Position numbers and translations under genes: made by a program. This document shows, one piece after another, positions 1 through 12,599 of a stretch of DNA of 64,000 nucleotides. The notes under the pieces were generated by a model, which saw only the letters and a list, made by a program, of their open reading frames with translations, made no database searches and was not told the origin of the DNA. The DNA lies in the NCBI RefSeq assembly GCF_047511655.1, contig NC_133395.1, positions 67,675,910-67,739,909 on the forward strand. The letters run 5' to 3'. The stretch comes from Castor canadensis. Taxonomy: Eukaryota > Chordata > Mammalia > Rodentia > Castoridae. Position 1 is the first letter of the stretch; every line of letters begins with the position of its first letter.

Positions 1-180
1 ACAGGCAGTTGACTCACATTAATTTCCTGTGCATGGGTGTTACCTTCTAGGTTAATTCTTTTTGATCTAACCTTTTCTCTAGTTCCTGGTCCCCTTTTCC
101 TATTGGCCTCAGTTGCTTTTAAGGTATCTGCTTTAGTTTCTCTACGTTAAGGGCAACAAATGCTAACTAATTTTTTAGGT
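1..180 (-). mobile_element. LINE-1 3' UTR fragment, cut by window edge
   Basis: Read on the minus strand, this matches the 3' UTR of the younger L1 at 56.4-56.6 kb almost base for base: the aagggcaacaaatg, ccaataggaaaaggggac and aggaaat segments occur in the same order. The 5' end (right side) falls near 180, just after the segment that reads gttttttagg at 56.4 kb, so this is a 5'-truncated copy. The 3' end and poly(A) lie outside the window. No coding potential remains. Confidence 0.85.
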
Positions 181-399
181 CCTTTCTTTTAAATCCACTC
201 ATTCTTTAAGTTTTAACTTAAGAGTCATCCCTCCCTCGTTACTCCTTCCAGTGTCCTATAGCACAGTGCACAGGTGGTCACCATAACAACCATTCATATT
301 CATTACAATTATGTGTTTACATGTCTACATACATGAGGAAGACAGAAATTATTACTGTAGGGCAGTGGCTTTATTTTGTCCACTTCACAGATTTTGTGA

Positions 400-870
400 A
401 TTGGCATATATACTCCATTGTATTTACAGAGTTTCTTTGAGTTTATCCTGTTTGAAGATTGCTTTGTTACCAAATTTTGGGAAATTTTGTCTGTTTTTTT
501 CTCTAAGTGAACTGTCTCTTCCTTTTCTCCTTCTATGACTCCAATGAAACGAATGTGAGCTCTTTAGGTATACTCCCACAGGTTCCTGAGAATCTGCTTA
601 TCTTTGCTCTTTCAGATTATATTTTATTTCTCAACCTTCAAGTTGATAGAATCCATCCTCCTCTTATATTCTAAACCATCCATTGACCTTTTAAATTTCA
701 ATTAGTATATTTTTCAATCCTAAAATTGCCACTAGTCCATCTATATATCTTATAATTCATTGCTAAGCCTTACTCTTCTCATTTCCTTCAGTGTGTTCAT
801 AATTGTTCATTGAAATACTTCATATTGATCATTATCAGATAATCCTAACATCGCTATCAATTAAATACTG
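400..870 (-). mobile_element. Ancient HAL1/L1M-like LINE fragment
   Basis: The T-rich stretch has the familiar minus-strand signature of old mammalian LINE ORF1 sequence: 'ctccaatgaaacgaatgt', then a 'cacaggttcctgagaatctg' block, then 'gtgtgttcataattgttcattga' and 'cagataatcctaacatc'. These blocks appear in the order known for HAL1 / old L1M elements. The copy is heavily mutated and open frames here are chance. The subfamily name is from memory. The same kind of element recurs at about 51.96-52.76 kb. Confidence 0.6.
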
Positions 871-1199
871 ATGTCTGACAAGTACCCTTCACTACAACAA
901 CAGAAACACACCCAAGCACACACAAGGGCCACAAAACCCAGCAACCCCCATATTTCTTCTCCCACCCACTCCTTTTTCCACCCAACTTTTAGTGCCAACC
1001 TTACCAATTACGCAAATTTCTATAGCCTAATAGCCATTACCCCCCCACACCAACTCCCACTGTTTATAGACATTATTGCCAAGGGGTTTTCTATATAATA
1101 TATAAACAACTGGTCTGGCATTGAACCTGTGATTTGTTATTGCTAAATTAAATCAAAGGAAAGAAAACAGGCAATTAAAACAGGCAACTAGCCTATCAA

Positions 1200-2480
1200 G
1201 AAGATAGTTGCACAGCAAAATGTGGAAGAAGAAAGGATGGAAACCACTCTCCTCAAAAAAAATAATAATTCTATAGAGGATTCAGTGAGAAATGAAGAAA
1301 ATGGATACCCAGTTCTTGACCCCCCCCAAAAAAAACAATGGTAATTGTCATTAAGGAGCCCACTGACATCCACAAAAAAACCTTCAAAGAGGAAATCTTG
1401 TAAGAAATCTCTGAGAAATTCATGGAGAAGCTACTAGACATGCTAACCAGGATGCACAAGATGCACTCAAGAAATTTCAGGAAATCAAAAATAGAGAATA
1501 TGAGAAGACACAGAAACAAATAAATGAACTCAGAGAGGACTTCAACAAACATCAAAGTGAAACAAAGGAAACTATAAAAAAGAGATACATGAATTAAAAA
1601 TGACAACACAAAATATAAAAGAGCAGTTAAACAAAGATATGGAAAACCTCACAAAAATAATCAAACAGGAATCCTGGAAATAAAATATCCCTTTAGTCAA
1701 ACAAAAAACACAGTAGAAGGCCACTCCAGCAGACTAGAACAAGTGGCAGACAGAATCTCAGAGCTCAAAAATAAATATAAATTAAAGAAAAAGCAGAAGT
1801 AATCTTATTCAAACAACTCAAGAGCCTTGAAAGGAACATGCAACAACTCAGCAACTTCATCAAAAGACAAAACCTGAGAATCATGGGCATTGAAGAAGGA
1901 GAGGAGGTACAAGCCAAAGGGAAACATAATATATTCAGTAGAATAATAACAGAAACTTTCCCAAATCTTGAGAAAGGTTTGCCCATTCAGGTACAGGAAG
2001 CCTCCAGGACACCAAACAAAGTTGACCAAAACAGAACCTCCCCACAGCATATTATCATTGAAACAACAAGCACAGAGAAAGAATATGGAAGCCTGTAAGA
2101 GAGAAAAAACAAACATAAAATGTAAACCTATCAAAATAACAGCAAATTTCTCAGTGGAAACATTAAAAGCAAGAAGGGCATGGAGTGAGGTATTTTGGCA
2201 CTGAATGAAAATAACTTCCATCCTAGGATATTCTACCCAGCAAAACAATCATTCAAAATTGATGGAGCAATAAAAATCTTCCACAATAAACAGAAACTAA
2301 AACAATATATGACAACCAAGCTACCACTACAGAAGACTCTACAAGGAATTCTGCACACAAAAGATGAAAGCAAACAGAACCAGGAGAGGAAGGGAAGCAT
2401 CAAACTACAGGAGAAGAAAAGACAAGTATCAGAGAGTAGTACTGATTTGGCTTCTCACAATCAAATCCTTAAACTACAAA
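1200..2480 (+). pseudogene. L1 ORF1p remnant (RNA-binding chaperone), disabled
   Basis: This is the decayed first open reading frame of the L1, which in an active element encodes a trimeric coiled-coil RNA-binding protein that coats L1 RNA. The part before about 1,800 is K/E/Q-rich in translation (coiled-coil region) but broken by stops and frame changes. The best segment, 1,838-2,098, contains 'NLRIMGIEEGEE', the conserved start of the ORF1p RRM domain, and ends at a stop at 2,096. The C-terminal domain continues in other frames (about 2,195-2,480: 'HPRIFYPAKQSFKIDGAIK' and the following lysine-rich tail). Several frameshifts separate the pieces, so no full protein could be made. Confidence 0.8.
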
Positions 2481-2489
2481 AAAACACAA

Positions 2490-5400
2490 ATGGCAGGAAT
2501 CATCACATATGTATCAATATTAAAACTGAATGTCAATGGACTCAACTCCCCCATCAAAAAACACTGCTTGGCAAACTGGATTAAAAATGATGATCTGACA
2601 ATTTTGTTTACAAGAGACCCATATTATTGACAGAAATAAACATGCTAACAAGCAGGAGTACCAATACTTATATCAGACAAAATAGACTTCAAATTTACAT
2701 TGGTCAAATGAGACAAAGAAGGAAACTTCATACTAATAAAAGGGATAATACATCAAAAGGAAATAACAATTACCAACCTATATACACCCAATGTCAGTGC
2801 ACCCAATTTCATCAAGCATATACTAAAGAACTTAAAAGCACATATAGATTCCAACACAATTGTAGTGGGAGACTTTAATACCCTTTATCACCAATAGAAA
2901 GGTCATCCAAACAAAAAATCAACAACAAAATCTTAGAAATAAATGACACCATAGATAAAATTGACTTAACTTATGTCTACAGAATATTTCATCCAACAAT
3001 AGCACAATTTACATTCTTCTCAGCACCCCATGGAACTTTCTCCAAAACAGATCATATCTTAGGGCACAAAGTAAGCCTCAGCAAGTATAAGAAAATAGAA
3101 ATAACACCCTGCATTCTATCTGAGCACAATGCAATAAAACTAGGACTCAATAGTAAAAGCAACAGCAGAAAATAAACATATAATTGGAAGCTGAATAACA
3201 TATTGCTTAACAATCAGTGGGTCATAGAAGAAATAAGAGAGGAAATCAAAAGTTTCCTGGAAGCTAATGAAAATGAAAACACCACCTACCAGAACCTTTA
3301 GGACATAGCAAAGGCAGTCCTAAGAGTCCAAAAGAGTCCTAAGCTTATAGCCATGAGTACATATATTAAAAGAACAGAAAAATATCAAATAAATGACCTA
3401 ATGCTACATTTCAAACTCCTAGAAAAACAAGAACAAGCAAAACCCAAAACAAGCAGAAGGAGAGAAATAATCAAAATAAGGGCCAGAATTAATGAAAAAA
3501 GACCAAAAAAAACATACAAAGCATAAACAAAACAAAAAGCTGGTTCTTTGAAAAAATAAACCAGACTGACAAACACCTGGAAAATCTGATTAAATGATGA
3601 GGGAAAAGACCCAAATTAGTAAAATCAGAAACAAAAAAGGTGAGAAAACAAATACCACATAAATCCAGGGAACTATCAGAGACTACTTTGGGAACCTATA
3701 TTCCAATAAATTATAGAATATCAAAGTAATGGAAAAATTTCCAGCTACTCATGACCATCCCAAATTGAATGAAGAGGATGCTAACCACCTAAACAGATGC
3801 ATAATACATAATGAAACTGAAGAAGCAATACAGTCTCTCAAAAAAGAAAAGTCCAGGACCTGAAGGATTCTCTGCTGAGTTCTACCAGACTTTCAAAGAA
3901 GAAATAATACCAACACTCCTTAAACTTTTCCACAAAATAAAAAGTAAAGAACACCATCTAACTTAATCTATGAAGTCAATATTACATTCATCCCAAAACC
4001 AGACAAGGACACATCTAAAAAGGAGAACTACAAGCCAATCTCCTTAATGAACATTGATGCAAAAATCCTCAATAAAGAAATGGCAAACCATATCCAACAA
4101 CATATCAGAAAGATCATTCACCATGACCAAGTCAGCTTCATCCCAGTGATGCTGGGATGGTTTGACATGTGCAAATCAATACATGTAATACAACACATTA
4201 AGAGAAGCAAAGACAAAAAACATTGAGATGACAGATGATATATCATTGAGATGATCATCTGAACAGATACAGAAAAAGCCTTTGATAAGATTCAACACCA
4301 CTTCATGAGAAAAGCTCTAAGCAAACTAGGAATACAAGGAATGTATCTCAACATTATAAACGCTATATATGAAAAGCCTATAGCCAACATCATTCTTAAT
4401 GGAGAAAAACTGGAATCATTTTCCCTAAAGTCAGGAATGAGACAAGGATGCCCACTCTCCAAACTCCTATTCAACATAGTCCTGGAATTCCTAGCCACAG
4501 AAATAAGGCAAGAAGAAGAAATAAAAAGAATACAAATGGTTAAAGAAATAGTCAAAGTATCCCTATTTGCAGATGACATGATCCTATACCTCAAAGACAC
4601 AAAAAACTCCACCCAAAAACTCCCAGACACCATAAACAGCTTCAGCATTGTAGCAAGATTCAAAATCAACTTTAAAAAAATCAGTATCCTTTCTACACAC
4701 AAACAATGAACAAACTGAGAAAAATATTAGAAAACAATTCCAATTACAATAGCCTCAAAAAAAATCAAATACCTAGGCATAAACTTAAGAAAGGATGTAA
4801 ACAACCTCTACAAGGAGAACTACAAATCACTGAAGAGACCAAAGAAGAGTACAGAAGGACAGATCTGTAATGCTGATGGATTGGTAGAATCAACATGATA
4901 AAATTGGCTATATACCAAAAGCAATCTACATGTTCAATGCAATTCTGATCAAAATCCCAATGACATTCATCATAGAGATTGAAAAATCTACCCTAAAGTT
5001 CATTTGGAAATACAAAAGACTGCAGATAGGCAACACAATATTGAGCAAAAAGAGCAACGCTGGAGATATCACAATACCTGACCTCAAACTATACTACAGA
5101 GCCATGGCAATAAAAACAGCATGGTAATGGCACAAAAACAGATATGAAGACCAGTGGAACAGAATAGAGGACCCAGATATGAATCCACACAGCTATGCCC
5201 ACCTTATTTTTGACAAAGGTGCCAAAAACATATGATGGAAAATAGACAGCCTCAACAAATGTTTCTGGGAAAAGCGATTATCTGCCTTCAGATAACTGAA
5301 ACTAGATCCTTGTTTATCACCCTGTACTAGTATCAACTCAAAGTGGATTAAAGATCTTAATATTAGGCCTAAAACCTTGCAGTTAGTACAGGAAAGAGCA

Positions 5401-5935
5401 GGGAATACTCTGGAAGCAATAGGCATAGGCAAGGACTTCCTCAGTAGAGCTCAAGCTGCCCATCAACTAAGAATGGACAAATGGGACTACATGAAATTAA
5501 AAAGCTTCTTTACAACAAAAGAAATGGTCTCTAAATTGAAGAGACCACCCATAGAATGGGAGAAAATATTCCCTAGCTATACATAAGACAAAAGACTGAT
5601 AACTAGAATATGCAGGGAGCTCAAAAAACTAAACTCTCCCAAAATCAATGAAACAATAAAGAAGTGGACAACTGAACTAAACAGAACTTTTTCAAAGGAA
5701 GAAGTCCAAATGGCCAAAAAGCACATGAATAAATGTTCACCATCCTTGTTCATAAAGGAAATGAAATCAAAACCACACTAAGATTTCACCTCATTCCTCT
5801 CAGAATAGCTATCATCAAGACCCCCAACAACAAATGTTGGCGAGGATGCGGAGGAAAAAGAAACCCTCCTACACTGCTGGTAGCAATGTAATCTAGTACA
5901 AACACTGTGGAAAACAATATTGAGGTGCTAAACTT
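2490..5935 (+). pseudogene. L1 ORF2p remnant (endonuclease-reverse transcriptase), disabled and truncated
   Basis: In an active L1 this ORF nicks genomic DNA and reverse-transcribes L1 RNA. The start is at the ATG at 2,490 (frame of 2,364-2,630), with the endonuclease opening 'LNVNGLNSPIK' and the 'TRDPY' block. That frame stops at 2,628, and the endonuclease continues in pieces to about 3,200. The reverse-transcriptase core is best preserved at 4,305-4,709: '[10 protein letters not shown]' at 4,432-4,461 and the catalytic 'FADD' box at 4,566-4,577. Later pieces lie at 4,930-5,127 and 5,377-5,586. A Cys-rich segment ('CWRGCG') starts near 5,834, and homology ends at about 5,930, before the normal C-terminus. 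Many stops and indels make it non-functional. Confidence 0.85.
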
Positions 5936-7331
5936 TTGAATTCAAATGTATTAAAATATTAGCATTTTTATATTTCTTATGCTTTTGTAATTGGCAGATA
6001 ATTTTAATGTATTGGGAAATTTTTAAAGATCACAGGAAATCTGTAAAATTTCTCACTAGTAATTAAGAGTGTTGGTATAGAAGTCATTTTTATGATGCTA
6101 CATAACCATGCAAACTGAAGACTGCTTATATATATTACTTGATTATAGTTTTCCTGATATCAATTAATCAAACTATTGCTATCTTCTTACATAGCTCTCA
6201 TTTGAACAAAATTAAACAATTAGATATTTTTTAGAGAAAATTATTGGATAATGAATTAATCAACTCATAAAACAAATTGAATGATCTTGCCATGAAAAAA
6301 ATCAGTGAAAATTGCTGTTTAGTAGTGGTGAAGATGAGTGAAATAAAGAGTGAATCCTATGACAGAGCTGTTTCCAAATGCAGTGATCATGCTGTTAGTC
6401 TTTTTCTCTGCCATGAAATGTAATAAGAATAAACATTAATATTTATTTAGGTCATTTGTGTACTGGACACGACTTCAAACATTCATTCATTCATTCATTG
6501 TCAGTCCATTTGATTCTCTCAAAAACATGAGCAACTGAGAGGTTGCTACTGCAGATTCATTTTGTAGATAAGGAAACCCAATTACTCAAGTCACATCTTG
6601 ATTAATTTTCTTTGATAAACTAACTCTCTAATTTTCTATGATCAATTAAATCTAATATCTTCTTTGCATTATTATATTTTGGACTTGCTAGATAACATTA
6701 TGATTACTTGAGACAAAAATCACTTCCTAATAATAAAGCGGCTTGCTTAATAGCCATCACATGCTACAAAATGGATCCAGCTGTAATTCTGTGGAAAGAA
6801 GTGAGGCACACCAGATTTAACTGCTTGCTCTAGTTCATGTACCTTGTAGGTGATAGACCAGGAGTTTAAATCTGACTGTGTGACTAGAAAGTTCAGTCTC
6901 CCAATAACAGCACTGATTATTGCTGAAATACATGTTGCTCTTCATATTATTAAATGTTTTGCAATTTTCTAACAAATAAATACAACAGTTGATGTGAACA
7001 TGGTAATTTTTAAAATGTCACATTCTGAATTTTCAAAAATTATGCACTATATAGTTGTTAGGCGATTATATTCCTCCACTTTTGTAGTCAGAATATAGCT
7101 GCAATTCGTACATTGCATTTTAATTGGATACAAAATTAGTGAAATTGTTTCAATTAATTGAAAAACCACCATAATAATTCTTTCGCTATCTTAATTGTGT
7201 CCTAACATGAGTACTTACATTCCATGCTAATTTCATCTAGAAGGTGGGTTTCTTAGGCCTTAAAATGAATCAGCCTCATCAAGTAGTGGTCACCTAATTA
7301 AATGAGAAACTTATTGAGGTAGAAACAACAA
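5936..7331. other. Unique AT-rich spacer between two inverted L1s
   Basis: 1.4 kb of mostly single-copy-looking sequence. I see no exon, CpG cluster or long frame. It holds one MIR-like fragment (listed separately) and a short ATTC tandem run at about 6,480-6,499. The right edge (7,332) is the target-site duplication of the next L1. Confidence 0.6.
6420..6610 (+). mobile_element. MIR SINE fragment
   Basis: Contains the MIR core order: a 'catttaatcctcacaa'-like start (degraded), then 'gtagataaggaaaccc' and 'caagtcacatc' (the 'gaggaaactgaggc ... aaggtcacac' core). Divergence is high and the edges are approximate. It carries a small ATTC microsatellite expansion. Confidence 0.55.
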
Positions 7332-7348
7332 TCAAGTCTGCCTTTTTT
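7332..7348. repeat. Target-site duplication, left copy, of full-length L1
   Basis: The 17 bases tcaagtctgcctttttt are repeated exactly at 13,921-13,937, bracketing the 6.6-kb minus-strand L1. An identical duplication of this length is the hallmark of target-primed reverse transcription. Confidence 0.93.
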
Positions 7349-7796
7349 TCTTTATTCATATATGGATATGTGCATACATTATTTGGGTCTTTTGTCCCCC
7401 TTGCCTCCCATCCCCAGCTTCCAGACAGAACCTGTTCTGCCTTTTCTCCAATTTTGTTGAAGAGGAGATAATAAGCAATAATAAGAAAGACAAAGCATTT
7501 TTGCTAGTTGAGATAAGGATAGCTATACAGAGAGATTCCTAGCATTGCTTCCATGAAGTACAAGTGTATTACAACCTGAATTGATTTATCTCTATCAGAC
7601 CTCTTCACTACTATCTGGTCACCTTCCCATAATAACCTCTGTCACTTTAAGTTTTCTGTATTAGCTCTTCTGCAGTGGGGACATCAAATACTTTCAAGTT
7701 TTGGGTTTCCTACCTATCCCCATTCCTCCCATATGTGTTTTTCCCTCAGGGTGTAACCCAAGTCCAACAACATTACTGCCTTTACCCTAGATCTAA

Positions 7797-10700
7797 AATC
7801 CATATATGAAGGAGAACATATAATTATTGGTCTTCTGAGCCAGGCTAACCTCACTCAGAATGATGTGCTCCAGTTTCATCCATTTACTTGTGAATAATAA
7901 GATTTCATTCTTCTTCATGGCTGAGTAAAATTCCATTGTATATAAATACCACATTTTCTTAATCCATTCATCAGTAGTGGGGCATCTTGGCTATTTCCAT
8001 AACTTGGCTATTGTGAATAGCACTGCAATAAACATGGGTGGGCACGTACCTCTGGAGTAACCTGAGTCACATTCCTTTGGGTATATCCCTAGAGTGGGAT
8101 TGCTGGATATATGGCAGATCTATGTTTAGTTTTTTTAAGAAACCTCCATATTGTTTTCCAGAGTGGTTGTACTAGGTTGCATTCCCACCAGTAGTGTATG
8201 AGGGTTCCTTTTTCCCCACATCCTGGTCAACACCTGTCGTTGGTGGTGCTTTTGATGATAGCTATTCTCACAGGGGTGAGGTGGGATCTTAGTGTGGTTT
8301 TGATTTGCATTTCCTTTATGGCTTGAGATGGTGAGAATTTTTTCATGTGTTTTTTGGCCATTTGAATTTCTTCTTTTGATTAGTTGCTGAGCTTCTGGGG
8401 TTATACTGAGGAAGTCCTTGCTTGTAGCTATTGCTTCCAGAGTATTCCCTGCTCTTTCTTGTCTCTTTCTTGTACTAACTTCAGAGTTTCAAGTCTGATA
8501 TTAAGGTCCTTGATCCATATTGAGTTGATACTAGTGCAGGGTGATAAACATGGATTTAGTTTCAGTTTATGCAGGCAGATAACCATTTTTCCCAGCAACA
8601 TTTGTTGAAGAGGCTGTCTTTTTTCCATCATATATTTTTGGCACCTTTGTCAAAAATAATGTGGACATAGCTGTATGAATTCATATCCAGGTACTCTCTT
8701 CTGTTCTACTGGTCTTCATATCTATTTTTTGTGCCAGTGCCATGCTGTTATTCCTATTGCTTTGTAATATAGTTTGAAGACAGGTGTTGTGATACCTCCA
8801 GCATTGCTCTTTTTGCTGAGTATTGCCTTGGCTATTCACAGTCTCTTGTGTTTCCAAACAAACTTTAGGTAGAGTTTTCAATCTCTGTGATGAATGTCAT
8901 TGGGATTTTGATGGAAATTGTATTAAACATGTAGATTGCTTTTTGTAGTATAGCCATTTTTATTATGTTGATTCTACCAATTCATGAGGACAGGAGATCA
9001 TTCCACCTTCTGTAGTCTTCCTCAATTTCTTTCTTCAGGGGTTTGTAGTTCTCTTAGTAGAGGTCATTTACATCCTTTGTTAAGTTTACCTCTAGGTATT
9101 TGATTTTTTTTTTTTTTGAGGCTATTGTGAATGGAATTGTTTCCATATATTCTTCCTCAATTTGTTTGTTGTTGGTGTATGGAAAAGCTAATGATTTTTG
9201 TAAGTTGATTTTGTATCCTGCTACCTTGCTGTAGCTATTTATGTTCTTTAGAAGTTTTTAAGTATAGTTTTTTGGGTGTAAGATATAGGATCATGTCATC
9301 TGCAAATGAGGATATTTTGACAGTTTATTTACCTATTTGTATTCCTTTTATTTCTTCTTCTTGCCTAATTGCTTTGGCTAGGAATTCCAGTACTATGTTG
9401 AATAGGAGTGGGGCGAGTGGGCACCCTTGTCTCATTCCTGATTTTAGGGAAAATGGTTTCAGTTTTTCTCCATTAATTATGATGTTGGCTATAGGTCTGT
9501 CATATATAGCTTTTACAATGTTGAAGTACATTCCTTCTATTCCTAGTTTTCTTAGAGCTTTTATAATGCAGTGGTGTTGGATCTTATCAAAGGTTTTTTT
9601 TCTGCATCTTTTGAGATGATCAAGTAAGTTTTTGTCTTTGTTTCTATTAATGTGCTGTATTACATTTATAATTTTACATATTTTCAACCACCCTTGGATA
9701 CCTGGGATGAGGTCAACTTGGATGTGGCAAATGATCTTTCTGATATGTTGTATTCTTGCCATTATTTTATTGAGGATTTTTGCATAGATGATCATTAAGG
9801 ATATTGGCCTATTGTTCTCCTTTTTGGAGGTGTCTTTGTCTGATTTTGGGATGAGTGTAATACTGGCTTCATAAAATGAGTTAGGCAGTGGTTCTTCCCT
9901 TTCTATTTCATGGAAAATTTATGGAGGGTTGGTAATAGTTCTTCTTTAAAGGTCTGATAGAATTCAACTGAGAATCCATCAGGTTCTTAACTTTTCTTTT
10001 TTTGGGAGACTAATAGTCCTTCAATTTCATTTTGTGTTATAGATCTATTCAGGTGACTAATATCCTCTTGATTCAATTTTAGATGGTCATAAGTATCTAG
10101 AAATTTGTCCATTTCTTCAAGATTTTCAAATTTATTGGAACATAGTTTCTCAAAGTAGTCTCTGATGATTCTCTGGATTTCTGTGGTGTTTGTTGTTATC
10201 TCCCATTTTGTATTTCTGATTTTACTGATTTGGGTTTTTTCTCTCCTGATTTTAGTCAGGTTTTCCGGGGATCTGTCAACCTTGTTCATTTTTTTCAAAG
10301 AACCAGCTTTTAGTTTCATTGATTCTTTGTATGGTTTTTTAATTTCTATTTCATTCATTTCTGTCCTTACTTTTATTATTTCTCTACTTCTGCTTTGTTT
10401 TGGGTTTTGCTTGTTCTCGCTTTTCTAGGAGTTTGAGATGTAGCATTAGGTCATTGATTTGAGATCTTTCTGTCCTTTTAATATATGCACTCATGGCTAT
10501 AAACTTTCCTCTTTGGACTGCCTTTTTTGTGTCCTATAGGTTCTGGTAGGTAGTGTTTTCATTTTCATTAATTTCCAGGAACTTTTTAATTTCCTCTTTT
10601 ATTTCATCAATGACCCACTGGTCATTGAGCAATGTGTTGTTCAGCTTCCAATTGTTTGTGTGTTTCCTACTATTGTTTTTCTTTTTGAGTTCTAGTTTTA

Positions 10701-11345
10701 AGGCATTGTGATCAGATAGAATGCATGGGATTATTTCTATTTCCTTATATTTTCTGAGGCTTGCTTTGTATCCTTAGATATGATGAATTTTGGAGAAGGT
10801 TCCATGGGCTGCTTAGAAGAATGTATATTGTGCAATGTTGGGTGAAATATTCTATAGACATCATCTAGGTCCATTTGATCTATGGTGTGATTTAGTTCTA
10901 GAATTTCTTTATTGTTTTTTTGTTTGGATGACCTATCTGTTGGTGATAAGGGGGTATTACAGTCTCCCATTACCACTTGTTGGAGTCTGTATATGCTTTT
11001 AGGTCCTTCAGAGTATAAAATTGCGTGCACTGACGTTGGGTTAATGTAGGTTGATAATTGTTATTTTCTTTTGGTGTATTTCCCCTTTTATTAGTATGGA
11101 GTGTCCTTCTTATCTCATTTGATCATGGTTAAGTTTGAAGTCTACTTTGTCTGAGATAAGTATTGTTACTGCTGCCTGTTTTCAGGGGCCATTGGCTTAG
11201 TATGTCTTCTAACAGACTTTTCCCCTAAGTCTGTCAATGAGATGGGTCTCCTGTAAACAACAGATTATTGGATCTTCCTTTTTAATCCAGTTTGCCAAAT
11301 GGTGTCTTTTGATGGGGGAGTTAATTCAGTATTAATATTGATAGG
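7797..11345 (-). pseudogene. L1 ORF2p, frameshifted (endonuclease + reverse transcriptase)
   Basis: Sense direction is right to left. The endonuclease start lies near 11,340 ('ELTPPSKDTIWQTGLKRKIQ', end of the frame at 11,265-11,492). The endonuclease middle is at 10,737-11,030 ('DLDDVYRIFHPTLHNI', 'SSKQPMEPSPKF'). The linker before the RT is at 9,987-10,358. The RT palm is at 9,325-9,795 with '[11 protein letters not shown]', '[20 protein letters not shown]' and '[15 protein letters not shown]'. The catalytic FADD codons are intact at about 9,298-9,309, but in a frame beyond the stop of that piece. C-terminal pieces lie at 8,681-8,881 and 8,428-8,631. The natural stop is near 7,797. At least six frame breaks are visible, so no active enzyme is encoded. 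Confidence 0.85.
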
Positions 11346-11449
11346 TTTCTGGTGATTCCTGTCTTTTAGTTGTTTTTGTTGTTTAAGTGTTTGATTTTGT
11401 GCAGCTGAATTAATGTTACTTTCTGATTCCTTGTCTTTTCTTTTCCTGT

Positions 11450-12570
11450 GGTTTGGTGCTGCCTGTCCTCTCATGGTTTTGTTTGCTTTCATTTTCTGTG
11501 TGCATAATTCCTTGAGGAATCTTTTGCAATGGCGACTTGGTAGTCATATATTGTTTCAGTTTCTGCTTATTGTGGAAGACTTTTAGTGCTCTATCTATTT
11601 TGAATGATCGTTTTGCTGAGTTGAGTATCCTAGTGTTGAAGTTGTTTTCATTCAGTGTCTAGACTATGTCACTCCATGTCCTTCTTGCTTTTAAGGTTTC
11701 CGTTGAGAAATCTGCTGTGATTTTGATGGGTTTACCTTTGTATGTTATTTGTTTTTTCTCTCTTGCAGCCTTCAATATTCTTTCTCTATTCTCTGTGCTC
11801 ATTGTTTTAATGATAATGTGTCACAGGGTAGTTCTATTTTGGTCAAATCTGCTTGGTGTCCTTGAGGCTTCCTGTATCTAAATGGGCCTAGCTTTCTCTA
11901 GGTTTGGGAAATTTTCTGTTATTATTTTATTGAATATATTATGAATCCCTTTTACTTGCACCTATTTTCCTTCAATGCCCATGATGGTCAGGTTTGGTCT
12001 TTTGTTGGGGTCATTGAGTTCTTTCATATTCCTTTTACTGGTCTTGAGTTGTTTGACTAAATAGCTCTTCAGTTTTTCCTTTAATTTCCATTTTATCTTC
12101 ACGTTCTGAGATTCTGTCTTCCACTTGTCATAATGTGCTAGAGTGGCCTTCCTTTGTGTTTTTTATTTCTGTTTCATTCTTTTTTCCATGTTTTTCCATA
12201 TCATTTGTCACTTCTTCTTTATTATTGTTTATTTTCACCTTTAATTCATTTATCTCTCTATTTATAGTTTTCTGTTTCACTTGGGTGTTTATTTAGGGCT
12301 CCTATGAGTTCACTTATTTGTTTTTGTGTCTTCTCCTATTCTTTATTTTTGGTGTCTTGAAATGTCTTGAGTGCCTCTTGTACATTTTGGTTAACCATGT
12401 CTAGTAACATCTCCATGAAATTCTCAGTGATTTCTTGCTGGCTTTATTCTTTGAGTGTGTTCTTCTGGCTATCATTTGGTTCCTTGGTTTCATTTATGTT
12501 TGTTTTGTTGAAGTCTGGAACTGAGTATCCATATTCTTCATTTCCTTTTTAATCCTGTATTAAATTATTT
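11450..12570 (-). pseudogene. L1 ORF1p, frameshifted
   Basis: The minus-strand ORF1 region of the full-length L1. The coiled-coil part (about 12,560 to 12,050) translates to K/E/Q-rich pieces broken by stops. The RRM / C-terminal domain region follows to about 11,450. Sense sequence near 11,640-11,600 encodes a lysine-rich tail like the one at 2,195-2,400 of the other L1. No single frame spans the domain order, so this is a dead copy. Boundaries are estimated from the other L1. Confidence 0.7.
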
Positions 12571-12599
12571 TGAGGGGGAGAATGGTTTCCATTCCTTTT

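Larger units (their letters stand above)
880..5935 (+). mobile_element. LINE-1, near full-length but missing its 3' end
   Basis: A plus-strand L1 carrying part of the 5' UTR, ORF1 and most of ORF2. It aligns by eye with the inverted full-length copy at 7.3-13.9 kb: 'ctagcctatcaagaagatag' at 1,190 matches the reverse complement near 12,650. Homology stops at 'tggaaaacaatattgaggtg' (about 5,930), inside the ORF2 C-terminal region, so the end of ORF2, the 3' UTR and poly(A) are absent. L1 insertions are normally truncated at the 5' end, so a later deletion or rearrangement is likely. The 5' boundary is approximate, and no target-site duplication can be assigned. Confidence 0.88.
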